Shown: one piece after another, positions 29,242 to 41,197 of the stretch
Layout of the letters: each line of letters starts with the position of its first letter
How positions within the stretch are numbered: the stretch's first letter is position 1
Source of the DNA: Paenibacillus donghaensis
Lineage (GTDB): Bacteria > Bacillota > Bacilli > Paenibacillales > Paenibacillaceae
Assembly: GCF_002192415.1 (NCBI RefSeq)
Contig: NZ_CP021780.1
Coordinates: forward strand, 1,054,001-1,118,000
Length of the DNA stretch: 64,000 bases
Direction of reading: 5' to 3'
The notes under the pieces: generated by a model
The model's database searches: none
The model's input: only the letters and a program-made list of their open reading frames with translations
What the model was told of the DNA's origin: nothing
Translations under genes and position numbers: made by a program

Positions 29242-31002
29242 ATGGATGTTCTCAGGCAACTGCGGGGGTTTTACCGGGAGAAGCTGCATTTACTGATTCT
29301 TTCGATTGTAGCCTTAGCCGCCGCGACTGCAGTGGGGCTGATTACCCCCAACTTGTTAAGAAGGCTGATTGATGATGTCATTGTTCCAATGAAGTTTGAA
29401 GAGGTGCCTGTGCTGGCTGTCTCGGTGCTGGCGGTTGTGTTTGTCAAAGCCTGTCTGCAATTTGCCCACGGATTCTGGGGCGGAAGACTGGGGAATTACC
29501 TGGCCTACCGTCTGCGTAATGCTTGTTATGAGAAGCTGCAATTCCTGTCTTTCCGCTATTATGATATGGCCAAGACAGGTGACCTGATGTCCCGGCTGAC
29601 CGGGGACCTGGAAGCGATCCGGATGTTTATCGGCTTCGGCTTCGCCCAGCTGTTGAATGTGTTCTTTATGGTATTTTTCGGTTCTATTATGATGTTTACG
29701 ATCAACTGGCAGCTGACGCTGGTGACACTGATCACGATGCCGTTTCTGGCGGCGGTAGCTTTCCGTTTCGAATCACAGATCCATCCGGCCTTTCAGGAGA
29801 TGCGCCTCGCGCTGAGCTCCTTGACTACGGCTGTCCAAGAGAATGTAACAGGTGTGCGGACGGTTAAATCCTTTGCCAGAGAGGCTTACGAGGTAGAGAA
29901 ATTCTCGCACCGTAATGAACGTTATAAGAACAATCAGATTTTTGCCGCTGAGCTGTGGAGTAAGTTCTTCCCGGCGATGGAGCTGCTGGCTTCGGTCAGT
30001 GTAGCCATCCTGCTTGGCGTTGGCGGAACGCTTGTCATTAAGGATCATATGTCGCTGGGTGAGCTGGTTGCTTTCTTCAGCTTGATCTGGTACATCATTG
30101 GTCCGGTATGGGGCCTTGGCTTCCATATTAACAACTACACTCAGTCCAAAGCTTCGGGAGAACGTGTGCTTGAAGTGCTGAATCAACGGGTGGACGTGAA
30201 GGACAAGGAAGATGCGCACGAGCTGGAGGGTACTGAAATTAAAGGCGACATTGCCTTTAATCATGTCACCTTCGCTTACGGAAACAAGATGCCTGCCGTC
30301 ACGGACATTCATTTTGAAGCCAAATCGGGTGCGGTCATCGGTTTCCTGGGAGGTACCGGCTCAGGCAAATCGACAATTACCCAGTTGATGATGCGGGCGT
30401 ATGATGTGAATCAGGGCAGCATTACGCTGGATGGCACCGATATCCGCGAATATAGTGTGCGCAGTCTGCGCTCCCAGATCGCAACCGTGTTCCAGGAGAC
30501 GTTCCTGTTCTCTTCTTCGATCCGCAACAATATATCCTACGGCATTAAGGATGTAACGATGGAGGAAATTATCCGTGCCGCCCAGCTGGCGAAGGCCCAC
30601 GACTTCATTATGGAAATGTCGGAAGGGTACGATACCGTAGTCGGAGAACGGGGAATGGGATTATCCGGCGGACAGAAGCAGCGGATCGCGATTGCCCGGG
30701 CGCTGCTGAAGAATCCGCGTATCCTGATCCTGGATGATGCGACCAGTGCGGTCGATATGGAGACCGAGCATGAGATTCAGGCCGGCTTCCAGGAGGTTAT
30801 GCGCGGGCGGACCACGCTGATTATTGCTCACCGCATCTCCTCCCTGCGCCATGCCGACCAGATCATTGTGATGAACGAAGGCCATGTGCTGCAGCAGGGC
30901 ACACATAAAGAGCTGATCGAGATTCCCGGTCCTTACAGGGATGTCTACCGGATTCAGTACGCCGATTATCTAGCCAGGGCAACCGGAAGAGAGGAGGCGT
31001 AG
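29242..31002 (+). CDS. Heterodimeric ABC exporter, subunit 1 (degenerate catalytic Glu)
   Basis: 586 residues: N-terminal six-helix exporter domain (about 20-320) then ATPase domain. Walker A is GGTGSGKST and the signature LSGGQKQR is canonical. Walker B reads ILILDDATSAVD, with Asp replacing the catalytic Glu. With the next gene it forms the asymmetric pair typical of BmrCD/LmrCD-like multidrug or lipid exporters. AGGAGGAG 8 bp before ATG 29242 sets this start; the frame extends upstream to 29131 without family-like sequence. Substrate unknown. Confidence 0.92.
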   Translation: MDVLRQLRGFYREKLHLLILSIVALAAATAVGLITPNLLRRLIDDVIVPMKFEEVPVLAVSVLAVVFVKACLQFAHGFWGGRLGNYLAYRLRNACYEKLQFLSFRYYDMAKTGDLMSRLTGDLEAIRMFIGFGFAQLLNVFFMVFFGSIMMFTINWQLTLVTLITMPFLAAVAFRFESQIHPAFQEMRLALSSLTTAVQENVTGVRTVKSFAREAYEVEKFSHRNERYKNNQIFAAELWSKFFPAMELLASVSVAILLGVGGTLVIKDHMSLGELVAFFSLIWYIIGPVWGLGFHINNYTQSKASGERVLEVLNQRVDVKDKEDAHELEGTEIKGDIAFNHVTFAYGNKMPAVTDIHFEAKSGAVIGFLGGTGSGKSTITQLMMRAYDVNQGSITLDGTDIREYSVRSLRSQIATVFQETFLFSSSIRNNISYGIKDVTMEEIIRAAQLAKAHDFIMEMSEGYDTVVGERGMGLSGGQKQRIAIARALLKNPRILILDDATSAVDMETEHEIQAGFQEVMRGRTTLIIAHRISSLRHADQIIVMNEGHVLQQGTHKELIEIPGPYRDVYRIQYADYLARATGREEA

Positions 31003-31005
31003 TAT

Positions 31006-32868
31006 ATGACAACTGAAGCCAAAAAACAAGCTGCGGCAGACATGGAGCAGACGGCTGCCGAGCAGCAGACGCTCGAGGAGCGTTTTGTCTACAAGGATGA
31101 TGATGTGATTGACAAGGCTTTTGACTGGAAGCAGTTCACCCGGCTGTTCGGTTATATGAAGCCTTATGCACGCCAAATGCTGCCGCTGGTCTCCATCATG
31201 ATGATCCTGGGCACAATTACCAAGCTGACTGTACCGTTCCTGACTAGTATGGCGATAGACAAGGCTATAAATCCCAAGGTGGGCAACCCAAGCCTGACTC
31301 TGCTGTATACACTGACGGCCAGCGTGGTAATCCTCTATATCATTCAATGGATTGCCGGAGTGTACCGCATCAAGTATACCAATATCATTGGGCAACGGGT
31401 GATTTATGACCTGCGCTCTGACCTGTTCCGGCATATCCAGAAGCTGTCGTTTAACTTCTTTGACAAACGTCCGGCAGGTTCAGTCCTCGTCCGGGTCACC
31501 AATGATATTAACTCCTTACAGGATCTGTTCACGAACGGGGTCGTTAATCTGATGATCGACTGTGTGCAGCTGGTAGGAATTATGGTGATCCTGCTGCTGA
31601 TCAACTGGAAGCTGGCCCTTGCGGTCATGCTGACTGTACCGATTATGTTCCTGATCTCCACCAAGCTGCGCCAGAGAATCCGGATCGCCTGGCAGGATGT
31701 GCGTATGAAGAACTCACGGATCAACTCCCACCTCAATGAATCGATTCAGGGCATCCGGGTGACGCAGGCGTACACGCAGGAGCAGGAGAATATGAATTAT
31801 TTCGACGTGATGAACATGGAGAGCCGCAAATCCTGGAACAAGGCATCGGCCATGAACCAGGCGTTTGGCCCGATCATAGAAATCACCGGTGGACTCGGCA
31901 CGATGGTGCTGTTCTGGTATGGTGCCCAGCTGATTCAATCCGGCGATTTGACGGTCGGCTACCTGGTGGCGTTTAGCACTTATGTCAGCAACTTCTGGGA
32001 CCCGATCAACCGTCTGGGCCAGATGTACAACCAGTTGCTGGTGGCGATGGCTTCCTCGGAGCGGATCTTTGAATATCTGGATGAACAGCCGTCCGTGCAG
32101 GACAAACTGGGTGCGAAACCGCTGCCGATGATTAAAGGCGACATTAACCTGAACCAGGTGATTTTTGAATACGAAAAAGGCAGGGCTGCCCTGAAAGGCA
32201 TCGACCTGGATGTAAAGGTAGGACAGTCGATCGCACTCGTCGGCCATACCGGTTCCGGCAAAAGCACGATCATCAACCTGATAGGCCGGTTCTATGATAT
32301 TACTTCCGGGCGGATTACGATTGACGGTCAGGACATCCGCGATGTCACGCTGGACAGTCTGCGTACACAGATCGGGATCGTTCTGCAGGATACCTTTATT
32401 TTCTCAGGCACCATCCGCGAGAATATCCGCTTCGGGCGGCTGGATGCTACCGATGAAGAGGTGGAGAATGCGGCCAAGGCGGTAGACGCCCATGACTTCA
32501 TTATGAAGCTGCCCGGCGGCTATGAGACGGAAGTCGAGGAGCGCGGCAGCGCACTCTCGATGGGCCAGCGCCAGCTGCTCTCCTTCTCGCGGGCGCTGCT
32601 CGCCGATCCGCGGATTCTGATCCTCGATGAAGCCACGGCGAGTATTGATACCGAAACAGAGCTGAAGATCCAGGAAGCGCTCAAGACGCTGCTGAAGGGG
32701 CGGACGTCCTTTATCGTCGCCCACCGCCTGTCTACGATCCGCCATGCGGATAAGATCGTTGTGCTGGATCACGGTGAGATTAAAGAGGAAGGCACCCATC
32801 AGGAGCTGACCTCGCGGGACGGAGTATATAACGGCCTGATTGAAGCGCAGTTCCGCTTCCTGAATTAA
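31006..32868 (+). CDS. Heterodimeric ABC exporter, subunit 2
   Basis: 620 residues: about 45 soluble N-terminal residues, six-helix exporter domain, then ATPase. Walker A is GHTGSGKST and Walker B ILILDEATASID is complete, but the signature is LSMGQRQL instead of LSGGQ. The canonical signature of subunit 1 and the Glu of this subunit should together form the single active ATP site. Begins 3 bp after the upstream stop with GAGGAGGCG as ribosome binding site; followed by a terminator. Confidence 0.92.
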   Translation: MTTEAKKQAAADMEQTAAEQQTLEERFVYKDDDVIDKAFDWKQFTRLFGYMKPYARQMLPLVSIMMILGTITKLTVPFLTSMAIDKAINPKVGNPSLTLLYTLTASVVILYIIQWIAGVYRIKYTNIIGQRVIYDLRSDLFRHIQKLSFNFFDKRPAGSVLVRVTNDINSLQDLFTNGVVNLMIDCVQLVGIMVILLLINWKLALAVMLTVPIMFLISTKLRQRIRIAWQDVRMKNSRINSHLNESIQGIRVTQAYTQEQENMNYFDVMNMESRKSWNKASAMNQAFGPIIEITGGLGTMVLFWYGAQLIQSGDLTVGYLVAFSTYVSNFWDPINRLGQMYNQLLVAMASSERIFEYLDEQPSVQDKLGAKPLPMIKGDINLNQVIFEYEKGRAALKGIDLDVKVGQSIALVGHTGSGKSTIINLIGRFYDITSGRITIDGQDIRDVTLDSLRTQIGIVLQDTFIFSGTIRENIRFGRLDATDEEVENAAKAVDAHDFIMKLPGGYETEVEERGSALSMGQRQLLSFSRALLADPRILILDEATASIDTETELKIQEALKTLLKGRTSFIVAHRLSTIRHADKIVVLDHGEIKEEGTHQELTSRDGVYNGLIEAQFRFLN

Positions 32869-32885
32869 ACTGCACTTAATGGAAG

Positions 32886-32933
32886 CAGCCCGCTTTCCTG
32901 CCTTAACGGCAGGGAGAGCGGGCTGTTCTGTTT
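32886..32933 (+). terminator. Terminator after the ABC exporter pair
   Basis: CAGCCCGCT ... AGCGGGCTG with an inner CTGCC/GGCAG stem, followed by TTCTGTTT. Confidence 0.8.
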
Positions 32934-32976
32934 GCATTCTAATAGGATATATTCCTTCTATATAAGACTGCAGCAG

Positions 32977-33225
32977 CTATTTGCCGCGCTTCGGGAGTCT
33001 GCCCGTGTCGCGCAGCTCCAGCATCTGTTCGCTGAGCTCCTGCTGCCACGCTGTATCACCTGTCAGATCAGCCAGCAGTGATTCGTTGTGCAGACGCGAC
33101 ATCTCCCAGCAGTAGGAAGCATTGACATACAGGCATTGCTGCTGCTCGGCTTCCTCGGAAGCGGTCAGCCGGCGCTGGCGGCTGAGGGTAAATAATTCGG
33201 CAAGGCGCTCATGGATGGCTAACAT
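32977..33225 (-). CDS. Hypothetical small protein
   Basis: 82 residues, charged and probably helical (HERLAELFTLSRQRRLTASE, YVNASYCWEMSRLHNESLLA). GGGGGAG sits 7 bp before the ATG. The pattern resembles small conserved Paenibacillus proteins of unknown function, but no family is assigned. Convergent with the ABC exporter genes. Confidence 0.65.
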   Translation of the reverse strand: MLAIHERLAELFTLSRQRRLTASEEAEQQQCLYVNASYCWEMSRLHNESLLADLTGDTAWQQELSEQMLELRDTGRLPKRGK

Positions 33226-33313
33226 CAGACGCTCCCCCTTTGTGCTAGTGAACTTGTTATTGCCATTTACCAGTGTTGCCGGTGCTCCGGGATGATAAAC
33301 TGAAAAAAAGCTA

Positions 33314-33341
33314 TTGTAATCGTTTTATTATATGTTACAAT
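33314..33341 (+). promoter_or_regulatory. licT-bgl promoter with overlapping cre-like site
   Basis: TTGTAA (33314-33319), 16 bp, TACAAT (33336-33341). TGTAATCGTTTTAT (33315-33328) overlaps the -35 box and matches most of the CcpA cre consensus, implying catabolite repression. Confidence 0.65.
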
Positions 33342-33353
33342 AGCAGTAATACA

Positions 33354-33439
33354 GGATTGTGACCGCTAACGTGGGCAATGCCTAAGCTAATTCGAGGATC
33401 ATTTTACCAATGATACTGGAATTAACTTAGGCTTTTTTT
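33354..33439 (+). promoter_or_regulatory. RAT antiterminator and terminator ahead of licT
   Basis: GGATTGTGACCGCTAACGTG followed by GGCAATGCC (33354-33382) matches the BglG/LicT ribonucleic antiterminator. Its 3' side overlaps a terminator in which GCCTAAG (33380-33386) pairs with CTTAGGC (33426-33432), followed by seven T. LicT binding would free transcription into its own gene. Confidence 0.85.
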
Positions 33440-33468
33440 GTACAGTAAAAGCTCGGGGGTGAGAAGGT

Positions 33469-34326
33469 TTGATTATAGAGAAGGTGCTGAACAACAATGT
33501 ACTGCTGACCCGCAACAACAAGGGCAAGGAAGTTATTGTCATGGGACGCGGAATTTCCTTCAATAAGGTCATTGGAGATACGGTGGATGCCGAGAAGATC
33601 GACAAGATTTTTCTGCTGAATGAGAATGCCTTCACGGCCAGATTGACCGAGCTGCTGAACGACATCCCGGTGAATCTGCTGGAATTGGCGAGTGAGATCG
33701 TCACGTATGCGAACGGGGTGCTGCAAACCGAATTAAGCGATAATATATACCTGACCCTGACAGACCATATCCAGTTCGCCGTCCAGCGTTATGAGAAGGG
33801 CATTGTGTTGAAGAACGCGATGCTATTCGAGATCAAACGCTTCTATAAGAAGGAATTTAAGATCGGGATGGATGCGCTGAAGCTGATTGAGCAATCGACC
33901 GGCCATTGGTTAGGAGAGGATGAAGCCGGGTTTATCGCCCTGCATCTGGTGAATGCGAGAATTGACGGCAATGAGATGAGATCCACGCTCAAAATGACGG
34001 AGATCGTCCAGAACATTCTGAATATCGTTACCTATCATTACGGCTCGGTACAGGATGAAACTTCGCTGAATTATTCCCGTTTCCTGACTCATCTGCAGTA
34101 TTTTGCGATGCGGGTGCTGCGCAAGGAAACGCACACCAGCGGGGAGGATTTCCTGTATAATCAGGTTCGCATGACGTATGTCAAAGCTTTTGAATGTACG
34201 GTCAAGATCAACGAATATCTGGAGAAATCCTATGGACAGAGCTTGAGCAAGGATGAATACGTCTACCTGACGATCCATATCCACCGGGTGACGGAGCGTA
34301 ATGATATTCAACAAAATATCGAATAG
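33469..34326 (+). CDS. licT: BglG-family transcriptional antiterminator LicT
   Basis: 285 residues: N-terminal CAT RNA-binding domain (about 1-55, IIEKVLNNNVLLTRNNKGKE) and two PRD domains with conserved His that are phosphorylated by the PTS (DHIQFAVQRYEKGI; ALHLVNARIDG; TIHIHRV). It binds RAT RNA and prevents termination when beta-glucosides are transported and HPr phosphorylates it. The start is TTG 33469 after GGGGGTGAGAAGG. One RAT precedes the gene itself and a second precedes bglP. Confidence 0.93.
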   Translation: MIIEKVLNNNVLLTRNNKGKEVIVMGRGISFNKVIGDTVDAEKIDKIFLLNENAFTARLTELLNDIPVNLLELASEIVTYANGVLQTELSDNIYLTLTDHIQFAVQRYEKGIVLKNAMLFEIKRFYKKEFKIGMDALKLIEQSTGHWLGEDEAGFIALHLVNARIDGNEMRSTLKMTEIVQNILNIVTYHYGSVQDETSLNYSRFLTHLQYFAMRVLRKETHTSGEDFLYNQVRMTYVKAFECTVKINEYLEKSYGQSLSKDEYVYLTIHIHRVTERNDIQQNIE

Positions 34327-34338
34327 CATCAACCAAAC

Positions 34339-34426
34339 AGGGTGTTACTGGTAATGCAGGCAAAACCTGAACTGATGGCAAAATGAGGCGTAATGTCTTC
34401 ATTTTACCTTGAGTTCAGGTTTTTCT
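34339..34426 (+). promoter_or_regulatory. Second RAT/terminator between licT and bglP
   Basis: GGGTGTTACTGGTAATGCAG then GCAAAACCTGAA is a RAT match (34339-34370). AAACCTGAACT (34363-34373) pairs with AGTTCAGGTTT (34412-34422), followed by TT, forming the overlapping terminator; an inner GGCAAAATGA/TCATTTTACC stem extends it. Confidence 0.85.
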
Positions 34427-34469
34427 TGTTCATGGTGGTTAATGCGTGGAGTGCTGGCACATTCTATAA

Positions 34470-37880
<3,411 letters not shown>

Positions 37881-37897
37881 GACTTATACAAGGTGAG

Positions 37898-37939
37898 AGA
37901 GGATACGTTAGCCGCTGGGCTAATGTATCCTCTTTTTTT
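37898..37939 (+). terminator. bgl operon terminator
   Basis: AGAGGATACGTTAGCC gctg GGCTAATGTATCCTCT followed by seven T; 16-bp stem with one mismatch. Confidence 0.9.
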
Positions 37940-37994
37940 CTGAGGGATAGAGGCAAGCCGGCATTTTTATGATAGGCTGATTATTATGCAATAA

Positions 37995-38008
37995 TGTAAA
38001 CGCTTAAG
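37995..38008 (+). promoter_or_regulatory. cre-like site upstream of the response regulator
   Basis: TGTAAACGCTTAAG fits the first ten or so positions of the CcpA cre consensus and lies 17 bp before the start codon. Confidence 0.5.
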
Positions 38009-38024
38009 TAGTGGAGGGACTGTA

Positions 38025-39575
38025 ATGCAGAAGGTATTGTTGGTGGATGATGAGTTTATTATCTTGGATGGAATATCCTCAGTGATCGATTGGGAGTCAC
38101 TGGGTACGGTGTTAACCGGAACAGCGCAAAATAGTGTAGAGGCACTGGAAATGATCGAGCAGAATCCCCCGGATATTATGATTACCGATATTCGTATGCC
38201 GGGGATGGATGGCCTCGAGCTGGTTGCCAAGGTCAGCGAGCTGTATCCGCAGATCTCATTCATTGTGTTAACCGGGTTCTCGGAATTCAACTATGCCAAG
38301 ACGGCGATGCAGTATGGGGTGAAGCATTATTTGCTGAAGCCGTGCAGTGAGGAGAGCCTGAATGAGGCGCTCGCCGAGCTGGTCCAGGAAAGAGAGGAAC
38401 GGGAGCAGCAGGAGAACTTCATAATGTCGATCAAATATGGTCTGGAGCGTGTAATGCCCCATGCCAAGGAACAGTTTCTGAAAGAGTTCGTGACGAATAA
38501 AACCTATGGGGTCAAGGAGTGGCAGTATTTCGGGGATTTATTCGGCTTCTCCTTTCAGAGCCAGACCGTTCGGCTGCTGCTGGTAGAAATAGAAGGCGCG
38601 CATGAATATGAACATCTCTTCGCGGTGCGGAATATCGCCGAGGACATTTTTCAGAATCCGATCCTAAGCTCAACTGTAGGCAGACGTGTCCTGCTGCTGA
38701 TGGAAGACGGATTGACTGAGCCGGAGCTGTTCACAAGAATAGACACCATCCGCGAGACGTTCATGAAGTATTATCATATCGATCTTACGGCTTCGCTCAG
38801 TGAAGCGGGTGAGCTGTCACAGGCGAGGCGCCTCTACACACAAACGGTCGAATGTCTGAACCACCGCTTCTATCTTGGGGAAGGCAGTCTGATCACAGAG
38901 AAGGATATCTCAGCGCCTGACGACGGGCAGGAGATTGAACTGCAAATGGACCAGGAGCGGATGATCCTGCTGATCAAAGCCGGCCACTGGGAGGATGCAG
39001 AGGAGGAGCTGCGGGCACTGCTGTTAAGCCTGTCCGAGCTTAGATGCAATATTGCCAAAACCAAATCGTATCTGATCCAGATCTTTATGGAGATTATCCG
39101 CTTATGCGAGCAGGAACGGATGCAGGTCTATATGGACAAGCTGCCAGGGGTCATTGAGACAAGCACCCTCCAGTCCTTCCAACAGTTTGTGCTGGACATC
39201 GCCAAGGAGGTAACTCTGGAGCGTTACGCACGAAACCGCTGCAAGCAGTCGCAGATGGTGATTACGATGAAGCAGCTGGTGCAGACACGATACCGTGATG
39301 AGACACTGACGCTGCAGACGATTGCGAATGAGATGTATATGAATCCTGATTATGTCGGCAAGATGTTTAAGAAGGAAACCGGTGACAGGTTCACTAACTA
39401 TATGATGACCTACCGGATCCAGAAGGCTCTGGAGCGCATAGAGCAGGAAGAATCTTGTACAATCACCAATCTGGCAGAGGAGTCGGGCTTCGGTGATAAT
39501 GTCTCCTATTTCAGCAAAATGTTTAAGAAGCACACCGGTTTCTCCCCGTCGGAATACAAGAGAACGGTAGTCTAA
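38025..39575 (+). CDS. YesN-like response regulator with AraC output domain
   Basis: 516 residues: receiver domain (1-120; phospho-acceptor Asp55 in MITDIRMPG, Lys in HYLLKPCS), a ~270-residue central region, then an AraC-type double HTH at the C-terminus (LQTIANEMYMNPDYVGKMFK; ITNLAEESGFGDNVSYFSKM). GTGGAGGG precedes the ATG. It probably pairs with the YesM-like kinase at 43841 and activates the intervening sugar ABC genes. It has its own terminator and is separated from them by a repeat block. Confidence 0.92.
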   Translation: MQKVLLVDDEFIILDGISSVIDWESLGTVLTGTAQNSVEALEMIEQNPPDIMITDIRMPGMDGLELVAKVSELYPQISFIVLTGFSEFNYAKTAMQYGVKHYLLKPCSEESLNEALAELVQEREEREQQENFIMSIKYGLERVMPHAKEQFLKEFVTNKTYGVKEWQYFGDLFGFSFQSQTVRLLLVEIEGAHEYEHLFAVRNIAEDIFQNPILSSTVGRRVLLLMEDGLTEPELFTRIDTIRETFMKYYHIDLTASLSEAGELSQARRLYTQTVECLNHRFYLGEGSLITEKDISAPDDGQEIELQMDQERMILLIKAGHWEDAEEELRALLLSLSELRCNIAKTKSYLIQIFMEIIRLCEQERMQVYMDKLPGVIETSTLQSFQQFVLDIAKEVTLERYARNRCKQSQMVITMKQLVQTRYRDETLTLQTIANEMYMNPDYVGKMFKKETGDRFTNYMMTYRIQKALERIEQEESCTITNLAEESGFGDNVSYFSKMFKKHTGFSPSEYKRTVV

Positions 39576-39594
39576 GAGAGCCGACAATCTAGCT

Positions 39595-39637
39595 ACACCC
39601 TGCGGATCGCCGAAGTTTGGCGCCGCAGGGTGTTTTT
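39595..39637 (+). terminator. Terminator of the response regulator gene
   Basis: ACACCCTGCGG pairs with CCGCAGGGTGT, followed by TTTT. Confidence 0.85.
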
Positions 39638-39651
39638 GTGTGATGGCCCTT

Positions 39652-40106
39652 GCGAATTCCGCAGGAACAGCCGACTTTGGTCTTAAGGTCTTGCGAATTC
39701 CGCAGGAACAGCCCGCCTTTGCCGTTAAGATCTTGCGCATTCCGCAGGAACAGCCCGCCTTTGCCCTTAGGATCTTGCCCTTAGGATCTTGCGCATTCCG
39801 TAGGAACAGCCCGCCTTTGCCCTTAGGATCTTGCCCTTAGGGTCTTGCGCATTCCGCAGGAACAGCCCGCCCTTGAACTTAACCTCCGGTCGAGCATCCC
39901 GTCAGGGACCGCCGGCCAACATCAGCGCCGTCCAAGCGGTCCCGCAGGGATAAGCGGTCCACCCTCCCCAGCCCCCTAATCACAGTACCGCCAGACTCCT
40001 TCACCAAACTTGCGGGAGTCCAGAGGGTGCAGCCCTTTGGGGCCCTCCCTTGGAAGGGAGGGTTTGGGTGGGATCGAAGGTTGGTTTGGGAGGGATCGAT
40101 TCATCG
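39652..40106. repeat. GC-rich intergenic repeat module, copy 2, five tandem units
   Basis: Five copies of GCG(A/C)ATTCCG(C/T)AGGAACAGC start at 39652, 39693, 39735, 39791 and 39847, spaced 41, 42, 56 and 56 bp; the longer spacings carry a duplicated 14-bp CTTGCCCTTAGGAT. The same GC-rich block as copy 1 follows (GCGGTCCCGCAGGGATAAGC, CCCTCCCTTGGAAGGGAGGG). It fills most of the 39576-40219 gap; no credible gene is present. Confidence 0.85.
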
Positions 40107-40172
40107 GTTTTGAACAAATTCCCCCCTGATTTAAGCATGGGAAATAAACGCAACAATCTGTAAAGTAATAAC

Positions 40173-40186
40173 TGTAAGCGCTACTA
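40173..40186 (+). promoter_or_regulatory. cre-like site before the sugar ABC operon
   Basis: TGTAAGCGCTACTA carries the TAAGCGCTA palindromic core of cre sites and lies 33 bp before the permease start. It suggests CcpA control. Confidence 0.5.
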
Positions 40187-40219
40187 TTTTATTAAGGATT
40201 AAAGAAATGGGGGGAGACA

Positions 40220-41182
40220 GTGGAGCTTAAACAACAGTTGCCGGTTCACACAACCAAGCTGAAGGAGAACAAACGATCTTTTATCAAAAAAGAGCTGAAA
40301 CGCAATAAATACGTGTATCTCATGTTGGTTCCGGTGGTGCTGTATTATCTGATATTCAGTTATGGGCCGATGTATGGCCTGCTGATGGCTTTTCAGAAAT
40401 CATACAGTCCGATCAAGGGGATATTTGGCGGTGAGTGGATCGGCTTTGATAATTTCAAGATGTTTTTTGACAGCTATTATTTCTGGCGGATTATCAAGAA
40501 CACCTTGATTCTAAGCTTTTACAGTATTCTGTTTGGATTCCCGGCGCCGATTATCCTGGCCTTATTGCTAAACGAGGTTAGGAAAAAATGGTTCAGAAGC
40601 ACTGTGCAGACCATCAGCTACATGCCGCACTTTATTTCGGTGGTAGTGGTAGTGGGGATGCTCAAGACCTTCTCCGCGCTGGATGGCGGGCTGTTTAATA
40701 TATTCCGGGATTTCTTCGATATGCAGCCGATCATGTTCCTTGCGGAAAAAGACATGTTCCGTGCTTTGTACATATTCTCGAACATCTGGCAGGGTGCCGG
40801 CTGGGCTTCGATCATCTTCCTGGCAGCGCTCAGCGGCATTGATCCGGGGCTGTATGAAGCCGCCAAGATCGACGGAGCGGGCCGCTGGAAACAGCTGCTC
40901 CATATTACACTTCCGGGAATTACGCCCACTATTGTTGTGATGCTGATTCTGCGGCTGGGCGCGGTGATGAACTCTGATTTCCAGAAAATATTGCTGATGC
41001 AGACCGCACCTACCTATGAGACCTCGGATGTCATCTCAACCTTCATCTACAGGTCAGGGGTTCTGGAAGGGAACTATACCTACTCGACCGCTATCGGGTT
41101 AATTAACGGAGTTATTAATTTCGCGCTGTTAATCATGGCTAACTCCATCAGTAAAAAAGTAAATTCAACCAGTCTATGGTGA
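40220..41182 (+). CDS. Sugar ABC transporter permease (LplB/YteP type)
   Basis: 320 residues, six predicted membrane helices, EAA loop LYEAAKIDGAGRWKQLLHI. The N-terminus (FIKKELKRNKYVYLMLVPVV) and PMYGLLMAFQ are typical of the LplB family, which serves oligosaccharide importers with large binding proteins. GTG start with GGGGGGAGA upstream. No ATPase gene is present. Confidence 0.9.
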   Translation: MELKQQLPVHTTKLKENKRSFIKKELKRNKYVYLMLVPVVLYYLIFSYGPMYGLLMAFQKSYSPIKGIFGGEWIGFDNFKMFFDSYYFWRIIKNTLILSFYSILFGFPAPIILALLLNEVRKKWFRSTVQTISYMPHFISVVVVVGMLKTFSALDGGLFNIFRDFFDMQPIMFLAEKDMFRALYIFSNIWQGAGWASIIFLAALSGIDPGLYEAAKIDGAGRWKQLLHITLPGITPTIVVMLILRLGAVMNSDFQKILLMQTAPTYETSDVISTFIYRSGVLEGNYTYSTAIGLINGVINFALLIMANSISKKVNSTSLW

Positions 41183-41197
41183 ACAGGAGGATAAGCG

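Noticed and set aside
39640..39840. Short plus-strand frame with repeated RIPQEQPAF peptide
   Set aside because: The peptide repeat simply reflects the 42-bp DNA tandem units; related copies elsewhere are in other frames or contain stops.
39652..39890. CRISPR array
   Set aside because: Only five units, and the intervening sequence is itself repetitive rather than unique spacers; no cas genes.
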